This document shows positions 1-12,860 of a DNA stretch of 64,000 nucleotides, one piece after another. How positions within the stretch are numbered: position 1 is the first letter of the stretch; each line of letters begins with the position of its first letter. This stretch comes from Lepas anatifera (lineage: Eukaryota; Arthropoda; Thecostraca; Lepadidae). Location: contig JAOTON010000319.1 of NCBI GenBank assembly GCA_034440635.1, positions 156,001 through 220,000 of the forward strand, read 5' to 3'. The notes beneath the pieces were generated by a model, which was not told the DNA's origin, did no database searches, and worked only from the letters and a program-made list of their open reading frames with translations. A program made the position numbers and the translations under genes.

Positions 1-10
1 GCTGGCGTCA

Positions 11-1662
11 TTGCAGGGGGATGACAATCCTGCAGATTTGCCCTCGCGCGGGGCACCAGCCTCATGCCTGCGTGGAAGACTCTGGCTCGAAGGACCGAAA
101 TGGCTCAGGTCTCCACCTTCAGAATGGCCGTTGGCGCCGACCCCCGGGCAGAGACTCCCGGAGTGCCAAAAGGAGGTGAAACAACAAACGGCAATTGTGC
201 AAGCTTGTTCGGCCGAAAATAAAATCGTAGGCATTGGTCAAGTGCTTCCATCTGAAAACTTCAGTTCTCTGAGACGCCTCCTTCGCGTAACGGCTTGGAT
301 ACTCAGCTGGGTTAAAAACGCACGCCACCCTTGCAAAATATCTGGAGCGTTAAGTGCTCAGGAAATAGAGAACGCAGAAAATATTTGGATACGTCAAGCG
401 CAAAGGGACGCATTTCAGGGGGAAATAACTTTGCTAAGTATGAAAGAGATAGTGCCAAGATCGTCTAGTATCTACCAACTCGACCCCTTCGTCCATGACG
501 GACTCCTGAGAGTAAGAGGCCGCCTTCAGGAGTCTGAGCTAACCTTTGAGGAGAAGCAGCCCATTCTTCTTCCAAATGGCCATTACTATGTCTTCTTGAA
601 AATTCTGGAGCTCCACCATCGTCTTTGTCATGCAGGAGTCCAGCAGACAATGTTTGCACTGCGGGCCCGCTTTTGGATTCCCAGAGGCCGCCAGAGAGTG
701 CGTCAGGTTATTAACAGCTGCATGCGGTGTCGCCTCTTCAAATTGAAGCCTTTTGCCCAAGAGAGTGCACCTTTACCCCGTGAACGGGTCTATAAGGGCT
801 CACCATTCTCTAGAATAGGAATCGACCTGGGAGGACCCTTTGTATGTGAGTGATGACGGGCGCTCCTCGAAGGTGTTCTTCGCCATCTTCACATGCATGG
901 CCGTGCGAACTGTGCACTTAGAAATGGTAAGAACTCTATCGACAGAGGACTTTTAGAATCCTTCGATCGTTTCGTGGCACGTCGTGGGACGCCTCGAGTT
1001 ATCTTCAGTGATAACGGCACCAACTTCCGGGGTGCCGCCCCACGCTTGGCACACCTGGGAATGACCTGGAAGTTTAATGTTCCAAGAGCCCCTGGTGGGG
1101 CGGATTCTATGAGAGACTGATAAGGACAACAAAAGATGCCTTACGAAAAACACTCAGCAAGTCCTCCTTAAACTTCCTGGAGCTGCAAACGGTACTGTGC
1201 CGTATAGAAGGGGCTATAAATTCGCGACCCCTGACGCCCCTCAGCGACGATATTGAAGATGTCCGGCCTCTCTCACCAAATGACTTTCTCCTGGGTGAAT
1301 CCCAGAATTCAGAGGGAGATATTGCAACGCCAGAGCTGGAAGAGGCATCAGGAGCGTCACTAACCGCAAGATTTAAATATCGGAAAGAAGTTCTGAAGCA
1401 CTTATGGCAGAGATGGAAGAGGGAGTACCTTCTCGAGCTGAGGAACCCTCGACGTGAGGGCCCACCAAAGATTCCAAAAGTTGGAGACCTCGTTTTGATC
1501 GGGGATGACACCAAGTTGTCACCCACCCTCTGGATGAGTGGAAAAGTCGTCCAGCTGCACCCCGGGCGGGACGGCCTGGACAGAGCAGCGACGGTGCAGA
1601 GGATGAGTGGAGGAACGGTCACAAGACCGGTCCAAAAACTGTATCCTCTAGAATGCCCCTGA
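11..1662 (+). pseudogene. BEL/Pao retrotransposon pol 3' part: broken integrase
   Basis: This is the 3' end of a BEL/Pao pol gene, whose integrase would insert the element's cDNA into chromosomes. The first open segment (11-850) starts just inside the motif NPADLPSRG, typical of the RNase H/integrase junction. It then carries the integrase zinc-binding region (HHRLCH, then CMRC near the end) and the first catalytic aspartate in RIGIDLGG. A segment in another frame follows (about 834-947), then a return to the first frame with SDNGTNF, the second aspartate (about 950-1080). A third frame runs from about 1084 to a stop at 1660-1662 and carries the catalytic glutamate in GFYERL and the C-terminal PKVGDLVLIGDD segment. 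At least three frame breaks and one stop mean it is dead. The 5' part of the element lies outside the window. The family call is strong; exact indel positions need an alignment. Confidence 0.9.
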
Positions 1663-1715
1663 GCTGCTCTGTCCTCACAGGGCAGGGTAGGCCAGCGCCT
1701 GCCCCTGCCCTTTTT

Positions 1716-2574
1716 CGGGGAGGATAATGTTGTGAAAACATGGGAGGACGACACGAACGACGGTCACGTGACTCAACGATTTTGCTGACCGAAAACGTGC
1801 CATTAAATATAAGGATTTTACGATAGAATCGGAACTAGATGGTTTCACTTAAGATTAAATGGATTCGATTAGATTATATTAGATTAGATTAGATTAGATT
1901 AGAGAGATATGACAGATTAGATTAGACTTACCTACAATTTGTAACAGCCCCCTCTCTTGCATCCACCTCTGCCTCAGTAGTTTACCCCTCAGAATACAAA
2001 AATACCTATTTTTTTCTAAACATGATTTGCAGCATCTTATTCCTTATATTTCTCTATCACAGCTATAGTTATTTTAGTTGTGGATATCTCAGGTCAGGGA
2101 GATATTTACGGTCATTTTACCCAGCCACCGTATCTAAAAAAAAACACAAGTTACCACCACATGAATACAACAGGCCACTTTGAAGGACAGACAGACGTGA
2201 TTTTCATACTGTGACACTAGACACAACACCTTGGTCACGATTGGCACAAAAACACGAATTCTTTTTCGAACGAAGCGTTTCTCGCACGGTTGCTCACACC
2301 ACCACCATCATCGAAGAGAGAGCCGCCGCTCAAAGAACAACACGTGCGGCTCCGTAATGGCACCTCCGTCCGGCCCGGGCATTAGCTATTTGGTGCGTCT
2401 TGTGTTATGACTGCATTTTAATACACTTGACATTATGTTGCTGGAGCTTGAATGTTTTAATAAATAGCCGTGCAGTAAAAATACAAGCCTTTGCTGGCTT
2501 GTCTATGTTGTTACTGCTAATGCTTGAATTGTTGTTTTACTAACTGGGCTTAAGGTCTATTCAATTTGCTAACA
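1716..2574 (+). mobile_element. Polypurine tract and putative 3' LTR of the BEL/Pao element
   Basis: A purine run (CGGGGAGGATAA, 1716-1727) follows the pol stop by 53 bp and is directly followed by TGTTGTG, the expected LTR start after a polypurine tract. The LTR would contain a (GATTA)n tract and AATAAA near 2459. I place the end at TGCTAACA (about 2574) only because BEL/Pao LTRs often end in ACA. The 5' LTR is not in the window, so neither end nor target duplication can be confirmed. Confidence 0.4.
1857..1925. repeat. (GATTA)n microsatellite
   Basis: Repeated AGATT units with a few interruptions. It lies inside the putative LTR. Confidence 0.85.
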
Positions 2575-3029
2575 CCCATATACCTTCAATTTTTTCCGGA
2601 GATAGCATTTTTCTGCGGCCGAGTTCCAGAAATGGTTTTCAAATTGCTGTTGCTTTTCTTGAAATTATTTCATAAATATATAGGGGCAACAGATTTCGCT
2701 GGCATTACATGATGTAGGCTTTTCCTTGCTTTGGATCGAATCATGTTACATCATTTGATTCATGAAATTGCGATGACCCACCGATGATCTCTGAAGCCCC
2801 AGTCAGCGTAACGTCTCTCCGCTAGGTGGGGCTAATCTGCCTGCAATATCCACCGTAATTTAGGGTTTAACGATGCACCTACTGGTGAGGTCGTATTGAT
2901 GCACTATATTCATATTTTAGCTACATTCTAACTTTTATACCTTTAACATTATACCCCGAATTAAAAAAAAACTGCATCCCACCGTTTTAACTGTCTCTTT
3001 CCTGAAAAGTGAAATAATACTGGTTTGCC
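2575..3029. other. Non-coding stretch, nothing recognised
   Basis: AT-rich sequence without a usable ORF or recognisable repeat. Confidence 0.5.
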
Positions 3030-3236
3030 AATTGGGAAGGGGGTACACGATTGTAGGGCCTTCCGAACCAAGAGCGCCATTTTTAGCCGCCAAATCCTAT
3101 CGTGGGAGCCGCCGATATGGGAAGCGACATTTCAGGTGGGCGCCATCAATGTTTCAGGGGGTGCCGTAATCATTTCAGGGGTGACGAGGGTCAATAGAGG
3201 GATGAGGAGGAGGCCAAGGGGGCGCCATGTACCCAC
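3030..3236 (+). mobile_element. Degraded copy of the short G-rich MITE family
   Basis: The sequence carries the family signature of alternating GGGCGCCATC and TTTCAGGGG blocks seen in better copies at 29734-29999 and 54727-54984. Terminal repeats and target duplication are no longer visible. The 71-aa reading frame here is a by-product. Confidence 0.6.
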
Positions 3237-6200
3237 ATAAGCTCTTTGGTCCATTACAGGCTTGTAAACAAGGCAATAGATACGTACGCAGTAACTATCA
3301 ATTACTGCGTATCTATACAATCCAGGTCGATAATACAGCACAAGTAAATGCCCTTTTCAGGTAGGCAACAAATGAAATACATACGGAACATAGGTTTTAA
3401 TAGGTAAGAACAATACACTACGGTATCTATCAGTTTATTTCCTACACCTTTGATATTTTGACAAGTTTTTTTTACAGAAAATCCTTAAAAAAGGTTTGAC
3501 TTTGATTTTATGATGACTCCCAGAGTCTTTTTCCCTCAAAACATGGGGGATATTTTTGACACAAAACCATAGATGTATGTTTCCTTCTGGTTATTCAACG
3601 CGTCATTTAGGCTAAAAACCTGGCATCGGTTTTCGGACTCCTCCTGGAGTTTTATCAGTGATTAATGGGACTGACACTTGGCCTACACCCACGCACCCGC
3701 ACCGTATTTTCACAACTGGACATTTTCGCAAGGCCGAAGGTAATTGCTCAGCCCAGCCCAGCCCAGCGAACTGCAACGTTGTGGTCATAAGGACGGCCTA
3801 TCAAGGCTGAGAGCCAGCTCCAACGGCCGAAGGGTAATTTATTTATTTATTTATTTTACTTCATCAGACCGCTCCACAGAATACATGTGGCTATTCTTAG
3901 CCTGGAACTCACTTGTACAGAAGATTATTCGGCTAGATTGACCGATTACCTATTAATTTTAGTGCACAGAATCGTTTTATATCGTAATTTTAAGTTTACC
4001 GTAACCACCCTTGCGCAGGGGCTGTTCCTCCTGCTTTTCAGTTCGCTTGATAGCTGTTTTGGATCAGGGTCAGCAACCATTTTGAATTTAAATCCTTGAT
4101 GATAGACTAAAATCACTAAACAGATGAGTGCATGTAGACGGCCCGCAGGATGTGAAGCCAGGTAGATGCAGCAGACGTGGGTAGTACACTGTCCGGAAGT
4201 AGCACGGTGCACTGTCCGAAGTAGCAGTCTTGTAAAATGTTCTGAGTATCACAGGAAGACTTAAAATACGTATCAGAAGCCATATGATGGTTATTGAGGC
4301 AATGCCATCGAACTAAGCGTTATCAGGACGGAAATTAAAACTCCAGCTTTAACAAAAGACCAGAAACAAACAGAGCCAATGCGAGCAGTCACACATACGG
4401 GACCGCTCAGCGAAAGCTCTGTTATATAGCCTAATCTTTCATTACATTCACGATAGTTGTGTGTCCACGTGAAGACATATCATCGAGTTTCCGGCAAACA
4501 TGACGATTATTCGAACAACCATTTTTCAGCCTGAGATCAATTTGCCGTCTCTAGAAAATAAGTGCCCAACCGAGAAAGTACGAGATTTAAGAGTCTGAAA
4601 ACGCAGGGTCTTTTGGGCAGTCTATGCTGAGGCTTCGAGATCGTCGGGATTTTTACAGTGATCGCAAAAGTCTTCGCAATTCTCAAACTTTAATGATCTT
4701 TGTAATGTGTACGCTTCCGCCCAATGATTCTCCCGTCCATGAGACGAGCACCAGAAACTTGCGTATTCTGTGTGCTTTCTTGTCCGTATGCTTTACGCTG
4801 GGGTGTCGGCGCTGGAGTTAGTCATAGACCAACCAGCGTAGGACAACAGGGGACCAGGGAGGTCATGCTTCCGGAATAATCAAGATTAAATAAAACCTAT
4901 AGCGTTGACTAGAAATGAAAAAGATATTCCTCCAACTTCCCCCTCCCAATGTTCTTGACGTCCCTACGGCTAAGGCCATGGCGCCAGCTTTTGGCGGGAC
5001 TCTCATCGGTCTTAGGGCTTGAAAGCGCGGTTGCAGTCAGCTGATATCGTCTCAAGGAAAGAGGTTATTGACTATCAACACAGGAAAAACAGAGTTGACA
5101 CAATAAGATGGAGCAGATCTGACCTACAAACTGTTTCCGTCACACCTATCCAAATATTTTTATGAGTAAATGTTAGTCACTTGCACATCAGCCCGTCTAT
5201 TTTTCTTCCCAACCTTTCATTCCTCACTAATTCTATTTTTCATGTCCTGCTGGACCGAGCAAAGGCGAAGACAAAAGCTCTCACTCAATGGCGGATCCAA
5301 AGGGATCTAGGGGGGTTTGCTGCTCCATGACAGGAAGAGTAACGGTCAAATCTGTGTTTTCGAGACACTCGTCATTGGCCTCTGCTACTCATCCATCTCA
5401 CTGGATGGATAGCAGAAAATGGATAGCGGAGATTTACTCTTCTTTTTCACAGCAAGCACATTCGTCAACTCAATCTCCTATTTCGTTTCATTCACGTCTG
5501 CTGGGCTGACTCTGATCCCAACCACTGTTTAAATCGGTCAGTGAAGCGGCATTGCAGTAAAATGTTAACAGGAAGATTTCGAAATCCTTACACGAGCTGC
5601 ACAGTTCAGGGGCTCAGCTTCCATAATAAAAAGTTCTCCGGCATTCAGATATTCTGACGTCAGAGCTCTTAGCCATACAATTTACCAACAAGGTTCTGTC
5701 GACGACATCGCACTGTGACTTTCACTACTAACAGCGCCACGACACATCGGTTCGCTGGAAGGAATAGCTGCATTCAGTGTGTAGCAGCTGTGCCTGTTGA
5801 AGCAGGAATCGGACCACATCCACACATAGCCAGCAGCTGTTCAGCCACAAATCATTTTAATTTTGTCCACCTAACAAAACCAGCCTACCGCGACCAATCG
5901 GCCGGACGGCCCGGCGCCATGCACCCGCTCTTTACCGGCGCCAGGCGGCATCGACAGCAATTGTCGACTGCTTACTGGTCGGAAAATCGGCTTTATGGGC
6001 ACGGTGCCAACGTGAACCAGCTCTGCAGCGATAATTTCCTTGACCGGACACAATCACGGACGCTTACAGCAGGCGACACTGGCGCTGAACTCGAAATGGG
6101 TGCTAATACCGCTGATTTCTGTGGCCGCTGAGCTTGATTGGACGTCTGTTATAGCGCACTTATTTGGATAGATGTGGGCTAGAGATGGCTGACGAAAGTT

Positions 6201-6455
6201 TCCACAACACAATGGTAGCCCCGGGTCTTCAGCTAAGTCAGAGATATCATTTCTCTTAAAACCACAAGCCAGAAAACGTGAAGTATGCACATACATACTT
6301 GACTTTTCTTTTGTCATCACGTTTATCACGACGCCATTCCCATTTGCATATTCCTTTAAAATAGTTAAAATACCCAGCCTAACGCGTATGCCACAGATTC
6401 GCTGCAAACATACCCCAAACACAATTCCCACACGAGCCCAGCACCCGTCAGAACT
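3237..6455. other. Long non-coding stretch
   Basis: No exon, RNA gene or mobile element is recognised. The longest ORFs (138 aa at 5715-6131 plus; 125 aa at 6054-6431 minus) overlap, lack family motifs and look fortuitous. A short (ATTT)n run lies at 3838-3858. Confidence 0.5.
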
Positions 6456-6700
6456 ATGTGCGAAATGTGGGAGGCATCCGCCAGGCCGCAGTGCGGCGGC
6501 GGCCGGGAGTCTGGCGTGACCGGAGCCGAGCCCTGCCCGGTCGGCGTGACGCCTACCAGCCGCGTGCGTGCGGGATCTGATGGGGCGTCACACCCCGCAC
6601 CTGTCACCCCCCCCCTCCCCCGGGGAGCAGCGGCGGCCCCACAGCAGCGGTCGTTCCAGTATGGTCCGCCCCGCCCCGGGGAATTCGCTCTGACTGGCAG
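6456..6700. promoter_or_regulatory. CpG-rich segment, possible regulatory region
   Basis: A GC-rich block with many CpG dinucleotides stands out from AT-rich flanks. It could be promoter-proximal DNA, but no exon or core promoter element could be tied to it. Confidence 0.25.
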
Positions 6701-7384
6701 CAATTGAGTTCAAGCTTGCCAGCGTCCACTGTGGACATTCCGGGCGATGGTTGCGATCACCGTTAATTATTATATCTGTTTGCACGGTTTGTTATGCACA
6801 ATGTTGGTTCGTAACTGTCTCCATGCAGTCACGGCTGTCACCCAGGATTTAGGATGCCTTTCAAAACTGATGGACACTTCAGGAATCTACTCAGGCCTGC
6901 GGTGAAAATATGAGCGCTAAAGGCAAGGAAAAGTGGGCGCATCCTCAGAAGTTTTGAACCAGCTGACGATTTCAACTTTGCTCATTTCAGTGTTGGTGGG
7001 CTACCTTGGTAAGTGCTCTCGAAGATAAGCAGAAAGTTTTGGTTTTTGCCTTACGCACCCCCTTTCCTCTCCCCTCCCGGTTATACTATGCCAGATTCTC
7101 CCCCCACACCCAAAAAAAACTGAAGACACCCCTGGGTATGACATAGAAGAGTCATATACCTCGCGAAAATGAGAATAGGGGGAAAGGAAAGCGGCGACGA
7201 TGTGTTTAACCTTGCTTCATCGTATCGTAATGAGGGTAGGCGCTAAATGGTAATGGATGCTGTAGCTGGGTGCAACTTTTCCATTCTATTGCACACTGCA
7301 GCGAAGTAGGTGTACGTACATACCCGTCCTCCATAAAACATTATTCCCTTTCCCTGAGCGGAGCCACGGCAAATCCTGGTAACC

Positions 7385-7470
7385 ATGCATGGATCGGGGG
7401 GAGGGGGAGGGGACGGTCTGGAGGGAGGGGTACGGTCGGGACGGGGGGGACGGTAGGGGGCTAGGACCTT
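7385..7470 (+). other. G-tract cluster with quadruplex potential
   Basis: Successive runs of 4-7 guanines separated by one to a few bases occur on the plus strand, for example GGGGGGAGGGGGAGGGG. This fits a G-quadruplex-forming sequence. It ends about 30 bp before a hAT MITE. Confidence 0.6.
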
Positions 7471-7503
7471 TGGATTCTGGGTCTCCCATTGTGATTGTAC
7501 AGC

Positions 7504-7834
7504 CATTGGCGGACGCAGGGAGGGGGGCCATTCCGGCCATGGCCCCCCAAAGCGCTGGAGGGGGGCCAAACTATCTTTTGCCCCCCAAACGCCGGAGAAA
7601 TTTTAAAAAAGGTGTTTACACTAGGTCTGTAGAGCAAAAAATCTTCGCTCCTCCCCCCCCACGGAGAGCGATCATGTACTTGGAGAGGTAGCTTATACTA
7701 GGTCTGTCGAGCACTGAAAAAGGTGTTTACACTAGGTCTGAAGAGCATAAAAAATGTTTCGCTCCCACCTCCCCCCCGGAGGAGAGGCAGACATGGGTTT
7801 GGCCCCCCAAAGCTCGGGTCTACATCCGCCCTTG
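7504..7834. mobile_element. hAT-type MITE with 8-bp target duplication
   Basis: The element begins CATTGGCGGA and ends TCCGCCCTTG, imperfect 10-bp terminal inverted repeats (8/10). It is flanked by identical 8-bp repeats TGTACAGC at 7496-7503 and 7835-7842, the duplication size of hAT insertions. The 331-bp body has no transposase and contains an internal direct duplication around ACTAGGTCTG and poly-C runs. It must be mobilised in trans if at all. Confidence 0.85.
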
Positions 7835-7842
7835 TGTACAGC

Positions 7843-8387
7843 ATATGTATAATTGAGTTAACTTGTCCAGACACCCCCTCGATCGAGAATAGTTTTCCAG
7901 CCTTGCAACCATGTTTTATAACACTTATTTCACTCGTTTCAGTTTCGTTTCAGGCCTCTAAACTGTGAAAATAATGGGCTTTAGTAAAAGATATAGCGCA
8001 TTTCAGAGATACCCTGAAAAACAATCAATTGCGTCAGAACAAAGGCGAGAGGACAGCTACAAAAGCTTTTAGTCTGACAAGATATCACAGCATTGATCAT
8101 ACACAATATATACCATACCAAGTTTGCACGCAAACATCCGCACACGATCTATACGTATAAAAATGCCTCCTATTTATGAATAACCTATTTATGCGAACAT
8201 GTTTACCAACCATATCCTCATGAAATTTCTTTAAAAAAATTAACACAAAAAGGCAACTAAAGGGACATTCAAACCTAACAGAATATATGAAAGAATCCGC
8301 CTACATTTCTGTCGGAAGGAAACTTTTGCACATGTTTTTGCAGTTTCGGCCGGCAGGGACCATGGCAGATTCTGCCAATTGTGAATA
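7843..8387. other. Non-coding stretch, nothing recognised
   Basis: AT-rich sequence without a supported feature. Confidence 0.5.
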
Positions 8388-8507
8388 AGCCTTCATCCAC
8401 ATGATTGGCACACTGTTGAATAACTTGCTCAAAGTCTTGCAGAAATAAGCCTTCATCCACATGATTGGCACACTGTTGAATAACTTGCTCAAAGTCTTGC
8501 AGAAATA
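8388..8507. repeat. Perfect 60-bp tandem duplication
   Basis: Two adjacent copies of a 60-bp block start AAGCCTTCATCC and end CTTGCAGAAAT. Because 60 is divisible by three, a minus-strand frame shows a duplicated 20-residue peptide. The surrounding 81-aa frame (8275-8520) matches nothing I recognise. The duplication is recent, as no mismatch is visible. Confidence 0.85.
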
Positions 8508-9421
8508 TTAAATTCTCCAAAATCCCGCCAGTCCTGTGCTACACAGTTTTTTTAATCTGTTCAAATACCTCCTATCGGCACCTCTAATCCGCTTCGAGTA
8601 CCTGACGATCACTTCGATATGCGATGAACACACGAAAAAACCCGTACCATGGATCTCTCTCTCTCTCTCTGCGTTGCAGAGTCAGCTCTGCTCTGCACCA
8701 CGCTTACACGCATAAGCGGCCCCTGCGATAGTCACGGGAACAGAGATGACAACACACGTGAGTAACGTCACAGTCGTGACATCACCAGAGGCGATCATCA
8801 GCGCAGGCATCTGCCGAGCATCTGTAAGCCGCTGCTGGCGACGGCATCTGGCTAGATGCGACCTCTGCCTCACTTTCTTCTGCTGTGCCGGCGGTAATCA
8901 CCGGTCGGCATCTGTCGCCGCCGGTGCCATTCGTTTTATTCACGACTGGCCCGGTTACTGAAAGACAGTGTGGACGTGGGCGCCGGAGCACCTGAAAAAG
9001 CGCTCCAGCTGCAGCGATGACCCAGATTGTCGTCGGCCGCAGCTTCCTGGCCGGCTCCAACCCAGCGGAGATGGGCCCGATGCGAGCAACTCTGCTCGCC
9101 TTGCCAGACAGCCATCAACATGGCTATCATGCGGAGTGTTTTTCACCAAGCGGTGAAGTTTCGATCGTGCAACCAAAAGTTGGCGCAAGCCATGTTGAAA
9201 AAAATGTTCGAAATACATTTGAAGCTTCGTGGTGGTTGGTTGTTTCAACCACAGTGAGTTATAACTAGAATAGCTCGTAAGATTCTACCAATTCGCGGTT
9301 GTGGAACATACGGGGTAGAGAATGTCAAAGGTCTGAGCCTGATGCAGTTCTCTCAATCCTGTCATTCTCCCCGGCTTCGACGGTTTGTGGTATGCTGATT
9401 CCTATCTGAATCCACGTAAGT
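8508..9421. other. Non-coding stretch with (TC)n tract
   Basis: A short CT run lies at 8656-8671. The GC-richer part (8680-9160) gives overlapping ORFs in several frames on both strands, a sign of composition and not of coding. Confidence 0.4.
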
Positions 9422-9457
9422 TTTACACAGTTTACTGTATTCAGTAAACTGTGTAAA
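9422..9457. repeat. Perfect 16-bp inverted repeat with 4-nt loop
   Basis: TTTACACAGTTTACTG and its exact reverse complement are separated by TATT. No run of T follows that would suggest a polymerase III terminator. It may be a tiny fold-back element or a remnant of paired terminal repeats. Confidence 0.85.
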
Positions 9458-12351
9458 TTATATTATCAATTATAATTGAGCCCATGAGTACAATGTTATG
9501 GTTGAAACTTAATTTCCGTGACATATTTAATGGGTTAGAACTGACTGTTGCACGTGATAAAACAGGCGTTAAAACGTGAAGACCATTTACCGCCACGACT
9601 TGAATGACAGTGCATTACAGCCCCATCATATATAAATTTCCCGGAGAAACATAAGCGAGATGTGCACAATAAGAAGGGTACATCAATCTTAAACGCAGGC
9701 GGTCCGTCACACGTAACATGTACTACAAACACCGCTCGCATCGCAGAAAGTGAACTCGTCACTCGGCCGAAAGTGAGCGCGAGGTCAGTTGGTCGCCAGC
9801 AGTGACTAGCCGTGCCCTGTGCGCCGGGCCATGCCGCTTGCGTGTCGTCAACGCTGCGACTTCGACCCGGAAACGACCGTATTGACAGACCGTGACGGTG
9901 CAATCTGGTGACAGGGCGGCGACGGAACGAGACCGATCGGCGCCGCGCGCCACGTCAAAGCGGCGATCAGGGGTCAAGCGCCTTACGCCGATCCCCGTCG
10001 GTTCAACGGCGGGGAAAATGCGCCAGCTGTGACGATAGCAGACTGCCTTTTTGTTGGCGTTAAAGCTGTTTTAATTGTTCCAAGGATCCTCCGTACCGCT
10101 TTCCTGGCTATTGTTATGACGTGATTTCACGGCAGGCTGGCTTCCCAGACCAGCTTCTGGGTTCGGTAATAGCCGCAGTGTCTCCATTGTAAGGAAGTGA
10201 GAGTTCACCTCGGCCAACGACCCCTAAGTGATGACGGCGTCGCTTCAATGTCACGGCTCTCTCACCGCGGTCAATGTCAATTATAACGGCCCGCTGGCGA
10301 ACATCTCGCTAAGGCACGTCCGTGCTTCCTTTTCGAGTAAAGTGGAGGGCTCCAAGTCGCATCAGCTGACGATTACTCACAAACATCCTTTGCTAGGCCC
10401 GGTATCGAAACACTGGTCCACGCTGTCCTAACAAGCAATCGCCACGAGAATTCCAGAGATTGGCAAGACAGTGCGTGGGCTGGGTGTTCGGTTCGTCTTC
10501 GCAACAGCTGGTGGGCAGGCGGTGATGGATCCGGTCAGGGCCATGTGGAAGATCCTCCTCCACGAACTATGTAGTCATTAATGAAATCACTTGGTCAAGG
10601 TCAGTTAGAACTTTGTTAATAGCGACAGACGCCAGGCGAATGTTTCATGGTGGTACCAGTCCGCACTGGGTTTTTTCTCGGTCATTCGCTGGTATCACAT
10701 TTATCATCCATCAAGGTTACGCTGGCCAGTTGTAGGACAAAAGAAGCGGTCCCGTGATTTCCAGAGCAGAACAAATGCCGCTTTGGGTCTCATCCACTTT
10801 CGCTAGCTTTGTGACGACTAGCAACTACTTCAGTGGCTGAAAAATAACGTCAGCAACGCTGATCACTGTGTTCATTAACGTGATCGATTGGCACAGTTAG
10901 CCACACAGATATCGGAATGGCCTATCACTATAAGGCACGACACTGCCTTGATCTCAAACCAGGCTCACGGCCAGGCCAAAAACGCTATGTAAGATCAAAT
11001 CGGGTGATCTGTCCTGGCCCGGCGCTTATGTCGTGACACGTGAAAAACCACGCTGAGCAAACACAGAAGCGGGAGTCTGTAGCCCGAGACACACGAAATG
11101 CCAATCGTGTCACCAGGATAACATCTATCGCCGCTGGCCGAGCCCGCACGACACCGCCACAGCGGGAGCTTGGCCTGTCCCACGTGTCGCGCCGACCTCG
11201 ATCTATTGGAAAGCCTCCAGTTCCGATCCACCGGCCATTCGAGTCTTAGACCACCAAGAAACGATCCAAAATCTGAGAGATTTTCTGATGAAATGTGGGT
11301 GAAATCAAGTTGTGCTCCTTGATATAATAAGTTTTAAGTTGTGCTCCTTGACATAACAGGTTTTCCAGGCAGATTTCAGGATTGAAAGCATCGTTAATAG
11401 TTAAAATCATTTGTCGTCAGACCGATGATGGTTCAGCTGGTCTCGATAAGAAAGCGCATGCCCAAGGACGTGGGTGCAGATGTAACGAGTCTTCTGTAAA
11501 GTGAGAGATATCAGTTGATGGCGTCTTCTGTATCACGTATTCTCTGGAAGGTGGCCAACGGACGGGCGTGGCAGAGCGCTACTGACCTGACCCATGGGTG
11601 TAACGTTTGAAAACAAGCGCCGCCGGCGCTCAGTTGTCAAGTAACACATCCCTGACACATTTGCACTGATTGAAAATCGGCCAAGGAGAGCGGCGCCATG
11701 CAAATAAACAATGTGTCCCGCGATGCCGCCCTATTTCTCTATGCTAGATTTGGCACGTGCACACTGGATGGCCACTAGGCGTGGTCCAATGTTTTTCTCG
11801 CCATCCCTAACATGGCATAGTTAAGGCCACATAAGTAGTCTATGTGTGCGCGTACCTGCCCACATCGTGTATAGTCGAGCGGCTCAGCGGCAGGAATATG
11901 GTAGAAATGCGATATGGTAGCACCTTTTGATTTTTAAGCTGTGCTTGTAATATCTGTTAATGCTGAGAAGACGAAAGTATATTCTTTCGAGAGAGGACGA
12001 ATGGGCCTTGGATTTCAATTAGTATTGTTGATCTACGAGAGCACATTTCTTGACGCCTTACTAGATGTTGTAATTGATATGCAAGAGATCTTCAAACAAA
12101 AATTATAGTGAGATGACACCGATACAAAAAATCGCTGGCTTTTTCTTCTTCGTTTGTCTGTGATAATTTCAATTGGAGCAGGGAGCTTGTAGAGTAAAAC
12201 TTTGCGAATTTTCTGTATTTCGGTGCTCTCTGAGCGAGGAGTTTTAATAAAAACGAAAGGAAATTTTTTAGACACTTACACCAAGGTACAATTTTTGCAA
12301 CCGCCCGCTGCGACAGCCATCGCACCTGCACGCCCCGAGGATGCCCATACG
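9458..12351. other. Long non-coding stretch
   Basis: No exon, RNA gene or repeat could be supported. The 122-aa minus frame at 9535-9903 has no known motif. A short direct repeat (GTTGTGCTCCTTGA) occurs at about 11310-11352. Confidence 0.45.
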
Positions 12352-12860
12352 AAGTATCAGAAGCCGGTGACGAACGAAGTAAGAAACGGCTTCTATTCTG
12401 ACAGTTTTTCCGGTCTCGTCGTTGTTGTCTGTTGTCAGAAGCCGGTGACGAACGAAGTGAGAAACGGCTTCTATACTGACAGTTTTTCGTTCTCTGTTGT
12501 CCGTAGTAGTAGTAGTAGTCAGAAGCCGGTGACGAACGAAGTAAGAAACGGCTTCTATTCTGGCAGTTTTTCCGGTCTCGTCGTCGTTGTCTGTCAGAAG
12601 CCGGTGACGAACGAAGTAAGAAATGGCTTCTATTCTGACAGTTTTTCCGGTCTCGTCGTCGTCAGAGCCGCATGACGAAATCCATGGAGCGAAGCGCATT
12701 GAGATTTCTCAAGAGGCTCTATTCTGGCCGCTTTACCGGTCTCGTCGTGGTCTGTCTGTCAGAGCCGCATGACGAAATCCATGGAGCGAAGCGCATTGAG
12801 ATTTCTCAAGCGGCTCTATTCTGGCCGCTCAGACGGGTCTCGTCGTGGTCTGTTGTTGTT
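12352..12860. repeat. Cluster of hairpin-forming tandem repeats
   Basis: Four related units begin CAGAAGCCGGTGACG and close with CGGCTTCTATTCTG, so each can fold by AGAAGCCG/CGGCTTCT pairing. Two further units (12665 and 12760 onward) have a different stem, AGAGCCGC/GCGGCTCT or a near match, with an inner GAAATC/GATTTC pairing. Units are separated by T/G-rich linkers such as GTTGTTGTCTGT. A single extra unit recurs at 14537-14600. The long ORFs here on both strands follow the repeat and are not evidence of a protein. Confidence 0.8.

Noticed and set aside
5715..6431. 138-aa plus ORF and 125-aa minus ORF
   Set aside because: They overlap on opposite strands, lack motifs, and are within the length expected by chance in this composition.
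12202..12699. 157-aa and 143-aa repetitive ORFs on opposite strands
   Set aside because: Both follow the hairpin repeat units and have no domain or splice support.
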